From contig JACSVZ010000012.1 in NCBI GenBank assembly GCA_014706295.1, forward strand, positions 13,882,227 to 13,946,226: a stretch of 64,000 nt of DNA, given 5' to 3'. This DNA comes from Lycocorax pyrrhopterus obiensis (taxonomy: Eukaryota; Chordata; Aves; Passeriformes; Paradisaeidae). The notes beneath the pieces are model-generated. The model did not search any database. It had not been told where the DNA came from and saw only the letters and a program-made list of their open reading frames with translations. Every line of letters begins with the position of its first letter. The first letter of the stretch is position 1. This document shows, piece after piece, positions 13,701 to 24,825 of this stretch. The position numbers and the translations under genes are program-made.

Positions 13701-16700
13701 ACAGGAGCATGCACTCCTACACTTCCCTTCTTGCCTTCACTTCTTGTGGCAACAAAGAAAGCAGGACTTAACACAACTTCAACTGATATAAAAACACTAA
13801 CTTCATCAGCATTTAAAGATCAAAACCACATCAGACACTTTCAGATGATAATCTGCCTATCTCTCCTTCAATCTTCCTACAGGCAGGGGCTAGACAGCCT
13901 GAGAGCCCTGGAATCTCACCAAATCCTCCATGATGATGAATCATTAACAGCTAAAGATTGTGCTGGCTACTGTTTTTAGCACACTGTGATGTAAGTTAGA
14001 CTTAGGCTCTTTGAATACATTTAGCCTATTTAAATAAATTTTATTCTGCTCTGCCCTCCTAACCCCCAGTCAACTACGCTCAGAAACTACTTTTAACCTA
14101 CTTAATAGCAAAAAGGCATCAAATACACAAAATCCTGGGTTAGTCACTTTTCTATCCGAAGCATTTTTTCCTCTCTTGCTTTGCAGTTATCTATGGAATG
14201 TTTTCTTTGCCGTACTGCTGTGACCTGTAGCTTAGCCTGGCTCCTTCTCTCCACACTTGCCTTTATAGCTGTCTTTAGTTACACGCCTTTGGCTCCACAG
14301 CCAACTTTCTACACATTGACCTGAAACTGACTTCATTAATAGTCTAAAAATAACCTGTGCTAAAGCCTACACATGAGGGAAACGGTGCTATCTCTGCTGG
14401 TACAGAAACTTTCTAGCTCTGTGTGTATCTACACTCCCATCTACACTGGAAATTAAAAGCTACACCAGATTTTCCTCAGATTCCTTAGAGCTGTACCTCT
14501 TGCTATTTCTTTTTTCCAGTTTTTGGAAAACAGGGTGTGAGGGGTTCAATACCAGATACAGAGGATGGGATCCTATGGAGAACATGTATTGTTTAGACCT
14601 CTGAAAACAGTGAGCCCCAAAATGGAAATGTATTTTAGGCTTCACCAGCAAGAAAGGTTCAAGGTGCAGCAGATGGTCACTGTTCCTAAAGTAGTACAGG
14701 CACTCCTTACCCCCACCCACATTAGGCAAGATGATGATGATGAATTTCTCCACCTCTAAGTTTAGAAAGGAAGAAACCTTTCCAGAGGAACCAGGAAGAA
14801 TCATAACTACTGAAACAGACTGGCAAGCACTTCTCCTAAGTGCTCTCCTTGATGACTTTAAAATCATAAATGCCTAGAACTCCCCCTCCTCTTGCCATGG
14901 CAGGCGCTCCTGGCACGCACACACGAATAACTGGGAAACGTTGCAGGTGCAGGTTTATGTCTAACCCTGGAGAGTATAAAGTAACATTCACAGCTAGTGA
15001 CTGCTCCTCCTGTTTCAAAAGCTGTTGGAACACTGGTCTTATGAAACAGTGGCTGGCACAAACCCCCACCAGAGGCCAGCCTTTGAACAGCGAGGCTGAG
15101 AGCACGCGCTCCTCAACGCCCAGCGAGCGGCTCTGGCAAGGTTTCCAAGATAATAAATACCCAGTGCCCATTGTTCATGTACCAGCCACTCATGTCACGC
15201 TGATGTCCCCCCTGGAGGCCAGCAGGTGAGGAATGCAAGTGGCCCGTCCCCCGTGTGGCAGCAGGGCTCTGCTGGCACTCACCTGTCCGCAGGTCGATTG
15301 CTATAAGGGACAGCGGCTTCCCCACCACGAGGCAGTCCGGGGCCTCTGCCGTGCCCAGCTGCTGGATGCCACACTGCAGCCACTGCACGTCCTCAGCAGC
15401 AGGGCTCTCCCAGAGCACGCTGCCATTGGTGCCGGACACGGCAGCAACGAAGGCACAGGGAGACGGCAGACCTGGGGAGAAGAGAAATTAGAGGGAGCTG
15501 CCCCTGCACCCACCTTTGCTGCCCTGCACCACCCAGGAGCTGCGACTCACCCAGCTCCTCTCCCCACCCAGTTTTCTCTCCCAGTCACTAACTGGAACTA
15601 AAAGAGAAAGGATAGCCCCCACTAGAAGGCGTTTCTGAAGTAGGTACCTTCATCCAGACAGGACCTGTTGAAGCTGCTGCTGCCATTGCTGGATTTGAAA
15701 GCAAAGAGCACATCTTGTACTTTGTCTTCATTCACATCTTCTATAGCAAGGAACTGGTAGGGCACTGCAAGACAACACAAGCCAGGCTCTGGTGAGGATT
15801 TTCTTAGCCCACAGCAGACAAAGTTGGAGCAAAACACAAATTCCTAGAGACCTACTCACTGCCTCCATCCCGGACAGTGTAACATCAGGACAAATTGGCT
15901 TTTGTATTAAAAAAAGCCACGAACACAAGTACCAAGGACAGGAAGTTAGTGCCAAAGGACTTTTTAAAATTTGCTATCCCCCAGAGGATTTGCCTTTTTT
16001 AAGAGCCAAGCAGGCAGAATTTGAACTATGTTGAACAAAGAACAACTCTGGTCTTGGTGTGGGGCTGCTGTTCTCAAAGTATAAAGAAGCCCCACCCAAG
16101 CCCCACAAAACCCAGATACTCCATCTTTCTATCAGCTAAAAGCAGCTTTCTTGAGCTCAGAGTAGCAGAACCTGGGATGTCTGCAGCAGCACACGCAGCT
16201 CAGTCCCTGCTGTGAGCACTATCTCTGCATTTACAGCACATCCAGCACAACCCACTGCACACAAGATTAAAGAAAAGCTCTCCCAGAAGCGATTGCAGAG
16301 CCACTGGGGAGCAGGACCCAGGCTAAAGAGCCAACTAAAGCAACCAGAATAAAAATAGCTATAGTAACTATAGAGCAATTTATTAAAAAAACAAGATGGA
16401 ATTATTCTTCTCCCCTTCCTGTTGGCCATGGGGAAAAGGGAGAAAGTCAAAGTGACAGAGGAAAAAACGCCTAATTGCCTCCAACCTCAGCTTGAACTTC
16501 AAGGGAACATTTTACAGAGCAAACTTCAACAGAGATTTATTCCCAGATACCCTTCCTCATTTTTTTTTGTGAATGAGGCCGGCCTGCTACCTTGTTAGCA
16601 CTTCACAGCAGCATCTAATTTCTCCACTAGATCCTGTAAACACCTCCTGGAAGGCCACTCCAATTATGATGGGCCATTGCTTATCCAGGTCAGGTATTCA

Positions 16701-17096
16701 TAGCTCTGGCTCCCAAGGGCTGCATCCCTGCAGGTCTGGCTCCACGTTGTGCTTAGGTTGAGGCCCACAACCCAAATCCGTGGCACAGAAAGGAAAAGGA
16801 CTCCTGGCAAGCATTTATTCTGCTGCAGCAAGCTCACCTGCATCATTGTAGTATAGGAACCATGTTCTTTCCGAAACTGGCCTCTCTGGGCAGGGAATGA
16901 TAAAGGAGAAAGCAAACACAATGATCAGGCAGAGAAATAGGGAGATGAAGAAGGCGGCAGTGCGCCACCGGGACAGCCGGGACAGCCCCGAGGACTTGAC
17001 AATCCTTCTCTCCACGAAGTTTTCATGGTTCTCCTGAGCTTTTACATCCTCAGTCTTCAGAGGGTGGATCTCAGCTTCCGAGTCCTTGTTATCCAT
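4745..17096 (-). CDS. FAM234A: FAM234A (ITFG3), 11 coding exons, complete, 550 residues
   Basis: Single-pass type II membrane protein with FG-GAP/integrin-alpha-like repeats; no reaction is established. Coding exons 5' to 3': 17096-16838, 15764-15648, 15471-15283, 11163-11033, 8172-8043, 7585-7447, 7158-7018, 6653-6575, 6148-5996, 5201-5099, 4956-4745. Phases match at every junction and the total is 1653 nt; I recall human as 552 residues. The start is ATG at 17096-17094 ([10 protein letters not shown]); the GTG one codon upstream is not used. Residues 1-45 are charged and cytosolic, residues 47-67 ([19 protein letters not shown]) form the membrane segment, and the rest is luminal or extracellular. 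Two Asp-rich loops, DVNEDKVQD and DVDNDGVQD, resemble the Ca-binding loop of FG-GAP blades. The end reads [14 protein letters not shown]. It lies tail-to-tail with RGS11. Confidence 0.95.
9735..10330 (+). mobile_element. CR1 LINE 3' fragment (about 600 bp) in a FAM234A intron
   Basis: This is the longest CR1 piece in the window. A short frame at 9768-9869 encodes the end of the CR1 reverse-transcriptase ORF ([19 protein letters not shown]), interrupted afterwards. The typical CR1 3' region follows, including CTCAGCCTGGAGAAAAGGAG, GGAAATGGCCTCAAGCTG, and the terminus TTTTCCAACCTTAATGATTC. It is 5'-truncated and not mobile. It lies in the intron between FAM234A coding exons 11163-11033 and 8172-8043, antisense to the gene. 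Confidence 0.92.
11164..15282 (-). other. FAM234A: FAM234A intron, 4.1 kb
   Basis: Intron between the coding exons at 15471-15283 and 11163-11033. Besides the 194-bp duplication I see no repeat or coding exon. It is AT-richer than its flanks around 13650-14460. An 85-codon frame at 12179-12436 resembles nothing I know. Confidence 0.6.
11629..12016. repeat. Perfect 194-bp tandem duplication
   Basis: Two head-to-tail copies, 11629-11822 and 11823-12016, appear identical base for base by eye. The unit starts CCAGCCACAACTCAGGCC, and the sequence after copy 2 begins again with CCAGCCAC, so an 8-bp microhomology marks the junction. It lies inside the FAM234A intron 11164-15282. Absence of any difference implies a very recent duplication or an assembly artefact. 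Confidence 0.95.
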
Positions 17097-17110
17097 CACA
17101 GCTCATTCAT
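17096..17110 (-). promoter_or_regulatory. FAM234A: Upstream ORF overlapping the FAM234A start codon
   Basis: In the first coding exon, upstream of the main start, the transcript reads ATGAATGAGCTGTGATGG. The first ATG (17110) opens a four-codon frame (MNEL) whose stop TGA shares its A with the main ATG (TGATG). This overlap favours termination-reinitiation, or repression of the main frame. The exon's acceptor (TTGCTGCAG, exon from 17139) keeps the upstream ATG in the mature mRNA. Confidence 0.55.
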
Positions 17111-20100
17111 CGGTATTCAGACACTCTTCTCCCCCTTCACTGCAGCAATGCAAAGAGAAGTTAAAATACATTTTGAAATATATTTTAAAAACATCAATTA
17201 AAATATTCTGATACTACCTGATATTCACACTGGAAACATTTAATGGGAGGTGAGCAAACCAGTGTACTGTCACAGAGCTGGATACAACACACTGCTGGTG
17301 CCAGAGGTCTCCCACACAGAGCAATGGGGAGAGTCCATGGAATGCAGGAACAACACCAGCTCTTCTCCAGAGGAGGAAACAAACTCTGCTAGAGCTGGAC
17401 AAAGAAGGCTACAGACCCCACGCAGAAAGGACTGACTGGTCTGCAGCTCTCCCTCAAGAAAAACACCCCAAAAGCTCCTTTTGGCTGCAAAGACTTATTG
17501 CCACCTCCCGAGTACGTCAGCCTGACTCCCAGCTGGAGAGGTGAAAGGAAACACTTGTGACCTTTATATCCCAACATAAGGCTGTTCCCTACTGTAACGT
17601 GCACTTGAGCTTCCCCAGGAGAGAGAGAAACAAACATCAGCATATTCTGTAGAGGAGCAAACCAAAGCTATTCAACACCTTCTGAGATGAGAAACCACTG
17701 GGTAAGTTCAGCAACCCAGCCCTGCAGAAGGCAAGAGAGTGATGACTTCCCTCCCCAGAGAAAAAACAAGGCAAGAGTTGAGACTAAAATCAGGCAAATT
17801 TGATTTCATCATACTGGAAGAGCTAACAACTGCTATTTTAGTTTCTCCTGCTATAAATCATAACCTTGAGCTACAACTAAAATAAACAGAGGGGTTCTGT
17901 GCTAATCTGCTATAAAAAGGGGGGGGAAAGAGCCCTAGTCAGTCAGAGGATCCTGTAACTCATTACCCACAACAACAATAAAAAACCATGTTTTATACAG
18001 ATTCTCTGATAGTGCTTTAAAAAAATACCACAAGGGAAGAAATAAAGAATAACACATTCCAGTAGGATTGGAAAAAGCTGCTTGACAGTGTTATGAAAAG
18101 TTATATCAGAGCAAATAACCACGACAACCAAGCCAATTTTCCATGACGGTGCCCCAGCAGTCACGTGTCTGGATTGTCCACTGGAGCCATTTACTTCCCC
18201 AGCAATAAATAGCTTAAACTCAGCACTAACACAGTGCAGAGAGCCTGGGATTTCAACAGTAACAGGGCCTGGGATTTCAACTCCAACAGTAACAGGGCTT
18301 GCTGTGTCTCACGTTTCTACCCAAGCTCATTTACAGGTTCAGTGAAACACAAGATGAGTCACCGTGGGGAGGATCAGCTCCTTCAGGCACCTGTGGCTCC
18401 CCAGGCTGTCCCTGTCCCACTGCAGAGGCCTCTTCTCTTCTGGGTACAAATCACAGGGGGACAGATCCATGACAAGGCAACCCTGAGGCACAGAACCAGC
18501 AGGTCAGCCTGGCACTGTCCACCCTTTAACCTTAGAGCCTGCTGGACTTAGAAGCACTCCAACCTGAGCACTCTGGCATTCGTTCTACATCGAGTACAGG
18601 ATCTCACTCCAGATAATTTAATTCAACCTGCACAATACCATGCAAATGAATCAATAATGCAGAAGTTGCATCTTATTACCCAAGATCTTACTCCAAGGAT
18701 TTCATCTGCCCTTCTCATCAGCCTGCCAGCCACACCAGGGACACCTTCACGGGGCCAGCTGTTCCCCGACTGACTGCAGGCACCTGACGGGTAGGAAGGC
18801 TCCAGATGGAAAGGGGAACAACAGATCAAGTGGTGCTTTCAGCCTCTGCCCCGAGCTGAGCATTGCTCTTTTACTGCACCAGGCCTCAAGCAGGTTCAAG
18901 GTACAAGGCTCCAGGCACAGCGTGAGCAAATGATTTACTGGCATGGAACAGCCACAGCCGCAGCGATGGGGACAGAGGCAGGAGGGAGCTATGTGACCTC
19001 CCCTGTGCTGGAGCAGGTGGCTCGTGTGTCTCTGGTGTGCCCATCTCCAGCAGCATGGAGAAGGGGATCTTCTCAAAACCAGCACCCACAGCATGGGATG
19101 CAACAGGGCTCCAGCACAATCCCACCGGCCTCTCCAGCAGAGCCCTCCACAGCCTCCCAGCACAGAGCTGGGAAAGATCCAGGGCACAGACGACTGCTTC
19201 CAGCACCTATGAGACTTCCCAAAAGGAACCAAACCCAGGCTTCTCCCCTCTCTGTCCAAAAGGGACACCACTTAACACAGCATTGATGGCATATTTTTAT
19301 GACTCACTATAAATCTCACCACTGTCATCTAGACTGGGATGAGAACAATAAAAAAGCAGTAATTATCCTGACAACCCCAGTAATTCCCTTCTTTTTTGCA
19401 GCGATGACCCTACAGAGCCACCGAGTACAAAGAGCCCTCAATGCCTTTAAAGCAATTCTCTCTCTTTTCTTTCAGGGTTTGAATAATGCCCTTTGCACCC
19501 CCGCCAGAGCAGAGGCGGTGCCAGAACAAGGACCACGAAGGTCAACGGCAAAGATTCAAACAATGCAGGAAATCCCAGCGCCCGCCGCTGCCAAAGCTCA
19601 CGCTGGCAGCATGTGGAATGGCCTGAGCTCAGAACAACAAAGAGAGCTGGTAATCAGTTTAATTGAAGACAAGCAGAAAATGATAGTGTGCATCTGAGAT
19701 GGTTTTACTGTCCTCTAGCAGCCGACATCTTGTCTCCGGCTGGAAGAGGACACAAAGTAATTCAGCCGGGAGGTTTAATGCATCCAGGCACCTTTCAAGG
19801 GAACAGGCAGTGACAGGATCCTGCGTTACTGCAATGTAACACACACTACATGCAGTAGATCTGGGGACAGGAAAAAACATGGGAGAAAGACCCTGCAGAA
19901 CGAGAAATAATTAGAAAGCACATGTGATAGACCCAAACTGAACCCACACAGGCCAGGGAGCATGGCAGCACAGCCAGGATCTGCATCTCAGACAGGGTTC
20001 CAGAGCCATGGGATGAGCTGGGAGCAGTCCCCAGCCCAAGCTGAGGCGGGACAAACACCCTTTCCTGTACCACAGCAACAACAGGGACAGGACAAACACA

Positions 20101-21069
20101 GCTTTACTCACCTTCATGGGAGACTCACTGTCCTGTTTCCTGAAGCCACAGTGCAGATTTACAGATATGATCTGCCTCAAACCAGTGACACTTGCGCAGC
20201 TAAACCCAAGGGGCAAACCATCAGCAGCAGTCAGACAGAACTGCCTGACAAGCACAGAGAACTACAGACTGTCAGGTGGATGAAGACTGGTGACAGAAAC
20301 CATTGAAGGATCTGGGCATTGGAAAGGTTTAACTCATTTTCCACCCATAAAACACCAAACCACAGCATCTGGAATGTCACCAGGCACCAGTTCTTCCCGG
20401 AAAATTTCTAGCAATATACCGTAACTTAGATTTGATGTTCAACACATTTTTATCTTTCACAGAATGATGAAATCAGGTTCTGACTGGGCATTTTAGGAAC
20501 ACAAACACAGCATTTGGCTGGTTTGGTTCTGTTTGGTTGGTTAGTTTAGGCACCCCAGAGGTTTCCTTCCTGTCAGCCAGAAATTGTTGAAGCCCCAAGA
20601 TGCAATCAATAAAGACAGAACAGCCTCGTTTTGCTCTGAATAAGATGCAATATTCCCATCACAGCTATTTTCCACAAGCAGACTGTTGGGTTTTGATCCC
20701 ATGCACAGTGTGACACTGCAGCAAACTCACTGGGCAGTCACCTGCTGTGACATTCAGTCTTGGGTCATTTGTTCCTGTTTCTGCAGTCCCACTTACATCA
20801 GGACAAGAAGAAATAACATGTAAGATTTCCCAAAATGAGCTTTTCTCTCCCAAAGACACTCAGGCTGCATGCTGCATACAAGCGTATCACTTTGGTGGGT
20901 CACCTGCAGCTCACAGCTCTTTCCTGACATCAGGTTACAGCCAAGGGCTGAGCGGGGACACTGACCCGAGGACACATCCCTGTCTGACACTGCGGCACCT
21001 CTGCTCCTGGCATGTCCCTAAGGCCTTTGTAAGGACACAGTTTGTAATCCAAACCCCACCAAAGACACT

Positions 21070-21265
21070 GGTGTGGCCCTGGCACAGGGTGCCCAGAGAA
21101 GCTGTGGCTGCCCCTGGATCCCTGGAAGTGTCCGAGGCCAGGTTGGACAGGGCTTGGAGCAACTTGGGATAGTGGAAGGTGTCCCTGTCCATGGCAGGGT
21201 GTGGAACAAGATGAGCCTTAAAGTCCCTTTCCAAACCAAACCACTCTGGGATTCTCCTGCTGGAG
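21070..21265 (+). mobile_element. CR1 LINE 3' end fragment
   Basis: Contains CR1 tail wording: CAGGGTGCCCAGAGAAGCTG, AGGCCAGGTTGGACAGGGCT, TTGGAGCAAC, then AGTCCCTTTCCAA. It is short, diverged and 5'-truncated, and lies in FAM234A intron 1. Confidence 0.8.
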
Positions 21266-22027
21266 CTGTCTTCAGGTTCTTCTGAAATGATATTTAACCC
21301 TCCAGTGCAGACACAGCACCTGCCACAGAGCACTCACAGCAAGGGAATTAGAAACTCCTCCAGAGCACAATCACCTTGCAACGTGATACATCTGTCATTT
21401 GTAGGAGAAAACTCTTATCCAGGGCAGTTTTCACTACAGACAGCAGTTCAAATACAGAAATTCAAACTGTTTAGAGAAGAGCAAAACAAAACCCAGTATT
21501 ATTTTCATGAGAGCAATGGGAAGACCAAAACTCTAAGACGAAGAACAGCATTAAAGCTGTGTGGAACTGATTACAGGTCAGGCCAGTAATAACAACTGAG
21601 CTTCAGAAACACCAGTCATTTATCATCCCATAGCTTACAAGCTCCACTCATCCAAGCCACTCACCCTCACCAGCTGTTGCAGATCCCTCGTGCCAACTCC
21701 AAGGGTAGAGGTCAGCGGGGTGCTTGAACCTCCCACATCAGAGACACCCCCACCTCAGACTGAGACATCTCCACCTCACCCACAGGGCTCCCCTCCTGCC
21801 TCAGAAGCACAGTGACATCCCTCACTGCCAGAGACTGAGCGCACAAGAGACCCTGGAGAGATCTCTGTGCATGAAAACCCCCTGGAAAAGGCTGTGATCA
21901 TTTCATATGGGTTTATTAAAAAGACAAAAGAAAGTACATTTTTTAGGTGGGGCGCTCACTCCACAGATCACAAATTCCATGCTGCCTCCTGCACAGCCTA
22001 GAGAGATTCATGGCAGCATGAAACTGC

Positions 22028-22160
22028 TGTTTCAAGGAGTGTTCAAAGGCCAGGTTGGATAGGGCTTGGAGCAACCTGGTCTCGTAGAATGTGACCCTGC
22101 CCCTGGGGCAAGATAATCTTTATGGTCCCTTCCAACCTAAAACCATTCCATTATTCTATG
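22028..22160 (+). mobile_element. CR1 LINE 3' end fragment with ATTCTATG terminus
   Basis: Contains GGCCAGGTTGGATAGGGCTT and GGTCCCTTCCAACCTAAAAC, and ends in CCATTATTCTATG, which is the usual CR1 3' octamer. It is about 130 bp and 5'-truncated, in FAM234A intron 1. Confidence 0.85.
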
Positions 22161-23232
22161 AAACAGCGGCCTTCCTCCAGATGCTGTTGTCCTTCACAGC
22201 CACCTTCAAGAGAAACCTCTTTTCTCCTCCCAGAAGTGGAATTTTTCTTTCTGTCTCTTACACACACAGAGAGCAAAGCTCCCTCACAGGCCACTCCACA
22301 CACTCGACATCCAGCCCTGAGGAGCCTCTCAGCTCCACAGGCAGCCCAATCCTGCCCTGGTACCGGGAACGGCTGGCTCCAGTCCCTCCCTGCAGGACAG
22401 GCTGTCCCTCTTGCTCCCAGCAGTTATGCAAGATGCTTTTGCCTTACAAAATAAGGAGAAGAGGCTGGAAATGAGGTCAGAGTTGAACACATTGAAGTAT
22501 TTTTCTTTCGGCAGGAAGCCCTCTAATTCATGCCTCCAAATCAGGCTTGTGGGCTCCCGAAGGAAAGACAGACAGGACTTTAACCCTCTCCGGATTAAAG
22601 GCTCTGGGTGTGCTGAGCTCTGCAGAGGTGAGGGGCTTTCTTTGACTGAAGCACAGACCCGCAGTCCCAGGTGCTGCGTAAGCAACTCCCCAGGCCCCCC
22701 GGCAGCTGCCAGCCTCGGGATAAAGAACCTCGGAGCAAAGGGAGCAACCTGGGCTTTGGAGAAAAGGATTAAATTCTTTCCCAGGCTTCTCGCTATGGTT
22801 TGGGGCCACCTCTTGAGCTGCTCAAGGCGGACAGCAATCCCCCCCGGGTCAGCGGAGAACGCCCGGGCTCGAAGCTCTGACAGCCGCGGGCTCTCACCAC
22901 CCCGGCCAGCGCGGAGACAGCGCGGCCCGAGCCCGTGAACAGCCCCGGCCCCGCGGCTGCACCGACCCCAGCGCTGCCACTGCCAGCTCCAAGCTCCCGG
23001 AGCCGGCGGCAGCGAGCGGGCAGCGGGGACGCTTCAGGAGCCGGCTCCCTTCCCCGAACGCCCCCTCACAGCGCGGAGCCGCGGCCCGGGGACAAGGCCG
23101 TATTCTCGGGGCGCACGCACGGAGGCACCAGGAGCCCACTTTGCGCCGGGAGCGGCCCCGGGCACCCCTCCGCCCTGCCCCGGTCCCCCCGTGGCCCCGG
23201 CCCGGCCCCCGCCCGCCCCGCTCCGCACTCAC

Positions 23233-23330
23233 CCCGCGCCGCCGCCGCCGCCGTCACTTCCGCCTCCGTCCCCCGCCGCCGCCCGGCGGAAGCGGCGTCA
23301 TGACGCGGGGAGCGCTTCCGCCCGGTGCGG
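23233..23330 (-). promoter_or_regulatory. FAM234A: FAM234A noncoding first exon and CpG-island promoter
   Basis: A splice donor on the minus strand (GGCGCGGG then GTGAGTGCG) sits at 23232-23231, closing a first exon that starts near 23330; the exact start is not visible. The island runs from about 22840 to 23760. Promoter motifs: an ETS-like GCGGAAGTGACGG (minus strand, 23263-23251) and the CRE-like palindrome CGTCATGACG at 23296-23305. There is no TATA box. Intron 1 joins this exon to the acceptor at 17140. Confidence 0.6.
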
Positions 23331-23414
23331 CGGGGCCCAGCCCGTTCCGGCCCGTCCGGTTTCGGCGGCGGCGCGGGCGGAGAACCCGCAAGAACGAGTC
23401 CGGGCAGCAGCGGG

Positions 23415-24825
23415 AGCCACAAACACAGATCTTTAATGCGCTCAGACCGCGGGAGAACAGCACAGGCACGTACAGGCACCCCGAGCGCGCGCCCGCCGCC
23501 CCCCGCGCCCCACACGGAGGTTACAAAAACAACACGTGAAACCGCGGAATTAGTTGTAAAAACGGACAGGGAAGGGGGGCATGCACTAGGGACTGACACC
23601 GGGGGAGCGCCGCGGCGGAAGCGGAGCCGCGTTCGGGGGGAGGGGGGGAAGGAGAGAATGGAAGGAGGGGGGAGCGCCGGCCGGCCCCCGGCCCTGGGAA
23701 CGGCAATTAACGGCGGCAATTAACCGCCTCACCGAGCTAATGAGCAGCCGCCAGGCGCGTGCCTGCCAGCGCCCTGCTCGGAGGGTGACAAGAGCTTCGC
23801 TCACACCGTTCCCAGAAAATGCCGAGCCTGGGGGTCGCGGCTGGGGCTGGCACAGCCGGGCGCCTTGCTGCCCTCCTGGGAAACAAACCGAGGTACAAAC
23901 CAGCGAGTGACAACAGGCAGAGGCCTCCCACACGTGTGGGGACGCGGCTGGTGCCTCTCTCCTCCCAGCAGTGGCACACACTGGCACGGGCTCCATCCCG
24001 AGTCACCTCTGCCCCTCGGCACATCCTGCCTGACTGGCCTTGGAAAACACAGCAGCGCTTTTGTCTGCAGGTCAGAAAGCCCCACGGGGAAGCTCTGACT
24101 GCAGAGTGCACAGTAAATAGGCAGACGAGCTGTGGCTGTGCTTCTCTAGAGAAGAAACCAGCCAGGCTTCCCACTGCTTTGCTCACACCAACTATCTGAC
24201 TGTAAAGGTACTAAAACCAGACTTGAGCCCAGCTTAGAAACATGTTTCAGCTCATCTGGTCATCCTCAATGATGAACAGCTTTCAGAATAGATCAGGGCC
24301 AAATTTCATCTGTTTTGTCTTAGCTGGGCAAGTGAGGCAATTCTCAAGTGCTGGAGACATAAAAATGAGGTGGCTAAGTACTAAAAGGAAGAAAAAGAAG
24401 TCTGAATTTTTTTTTAACATATATAAACAAAAGAAAAATATAATTGAGAACCAGTGCTACTGGTGTGCTCAGAGGGTCAGGTGGGTCTTTTGGAAAGGGC
24501 TGAAGCGTTACAAAGGTCAGGGCAGCTCAGGGCTCCAGGCACAGCATGGCCCCGACCACTGCACTCGCTGTGTCAGGACAAACACAGGGTGTCCACACTG
24601 GCCTGGACTGAAAACCATCCATCCAGATTTATTTATTCCTACTAAAACAAAATCCTGTTAAACAGTACGTAACTCTGTGTCTCTACAAACTCACAGCTAT
24701 CTGCCAAACAATAAAAATCCCAAACTACAAAAGATGAGTTGTATTCAGTAAATATAAATGGGAAATTTAGGCTTTGTGTAGAATGTTTATCAGACTATTT
24801 ACAGTGCAACACAGATCATTTGAGT
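23415..24825 (-). other. LUC7L: LUC7L 3' UTR with two alternative poly(A) signals
   Basis: The proximal signal is a doubled AATAAATAAA on the minus strand (24637-24628), giving a UTR of about 215 nt. The distal signal is ATTAAA (minus strand, 23437-23432), followed by the GU-rich GATCTGTGTTTGTGG, a good downstream element. It would give a UTR of about 1.4 kb, ending roughly 85 bp from the FAM234A start region. Which is used cannot be told from sequence. Confidence 0.55.
23701..23726. repeat. Direct repeat of CGGCAATTAAC inside CpG island
   Basis: CGGCAATTAAC occurs twice back to back at 23701-23711 and 23714-23724, separated by GG. TTAATTG on the opposite strand is a homeodomain-type core. 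It lies upstream of the FAM234A promoter, inside the possible extended LUC7L 3' UTR. Confidence 0.6.

Larger units (their letters stand above)
17140..23232 (-). other. FAM234A: FAM234A intron 1, 6.1 kb
   Basis: The first intron holds two CR1 tails (21070-21265 and 22028-22160) and a short imperfect repeat at 18243-18299 built on GCCTGGGATTTCAAC. A fairly AT-rich block at 19290-19880 contains an unrecognised 132-codon plus-strand frame. First introns often hold enhancers, but none is identifiable here by sequence alone. Confidence 0.6.

Noticed and set aside
23066..23719. 217-codon minus-strand and similar plus-strand frames at the FAM234A promoter
   Set aside because: CpG-island composition (Pro/Ala/Arg/Gly-rich) leaves stops rare on both strands. 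A splice donor and promoter motifs lie inside.
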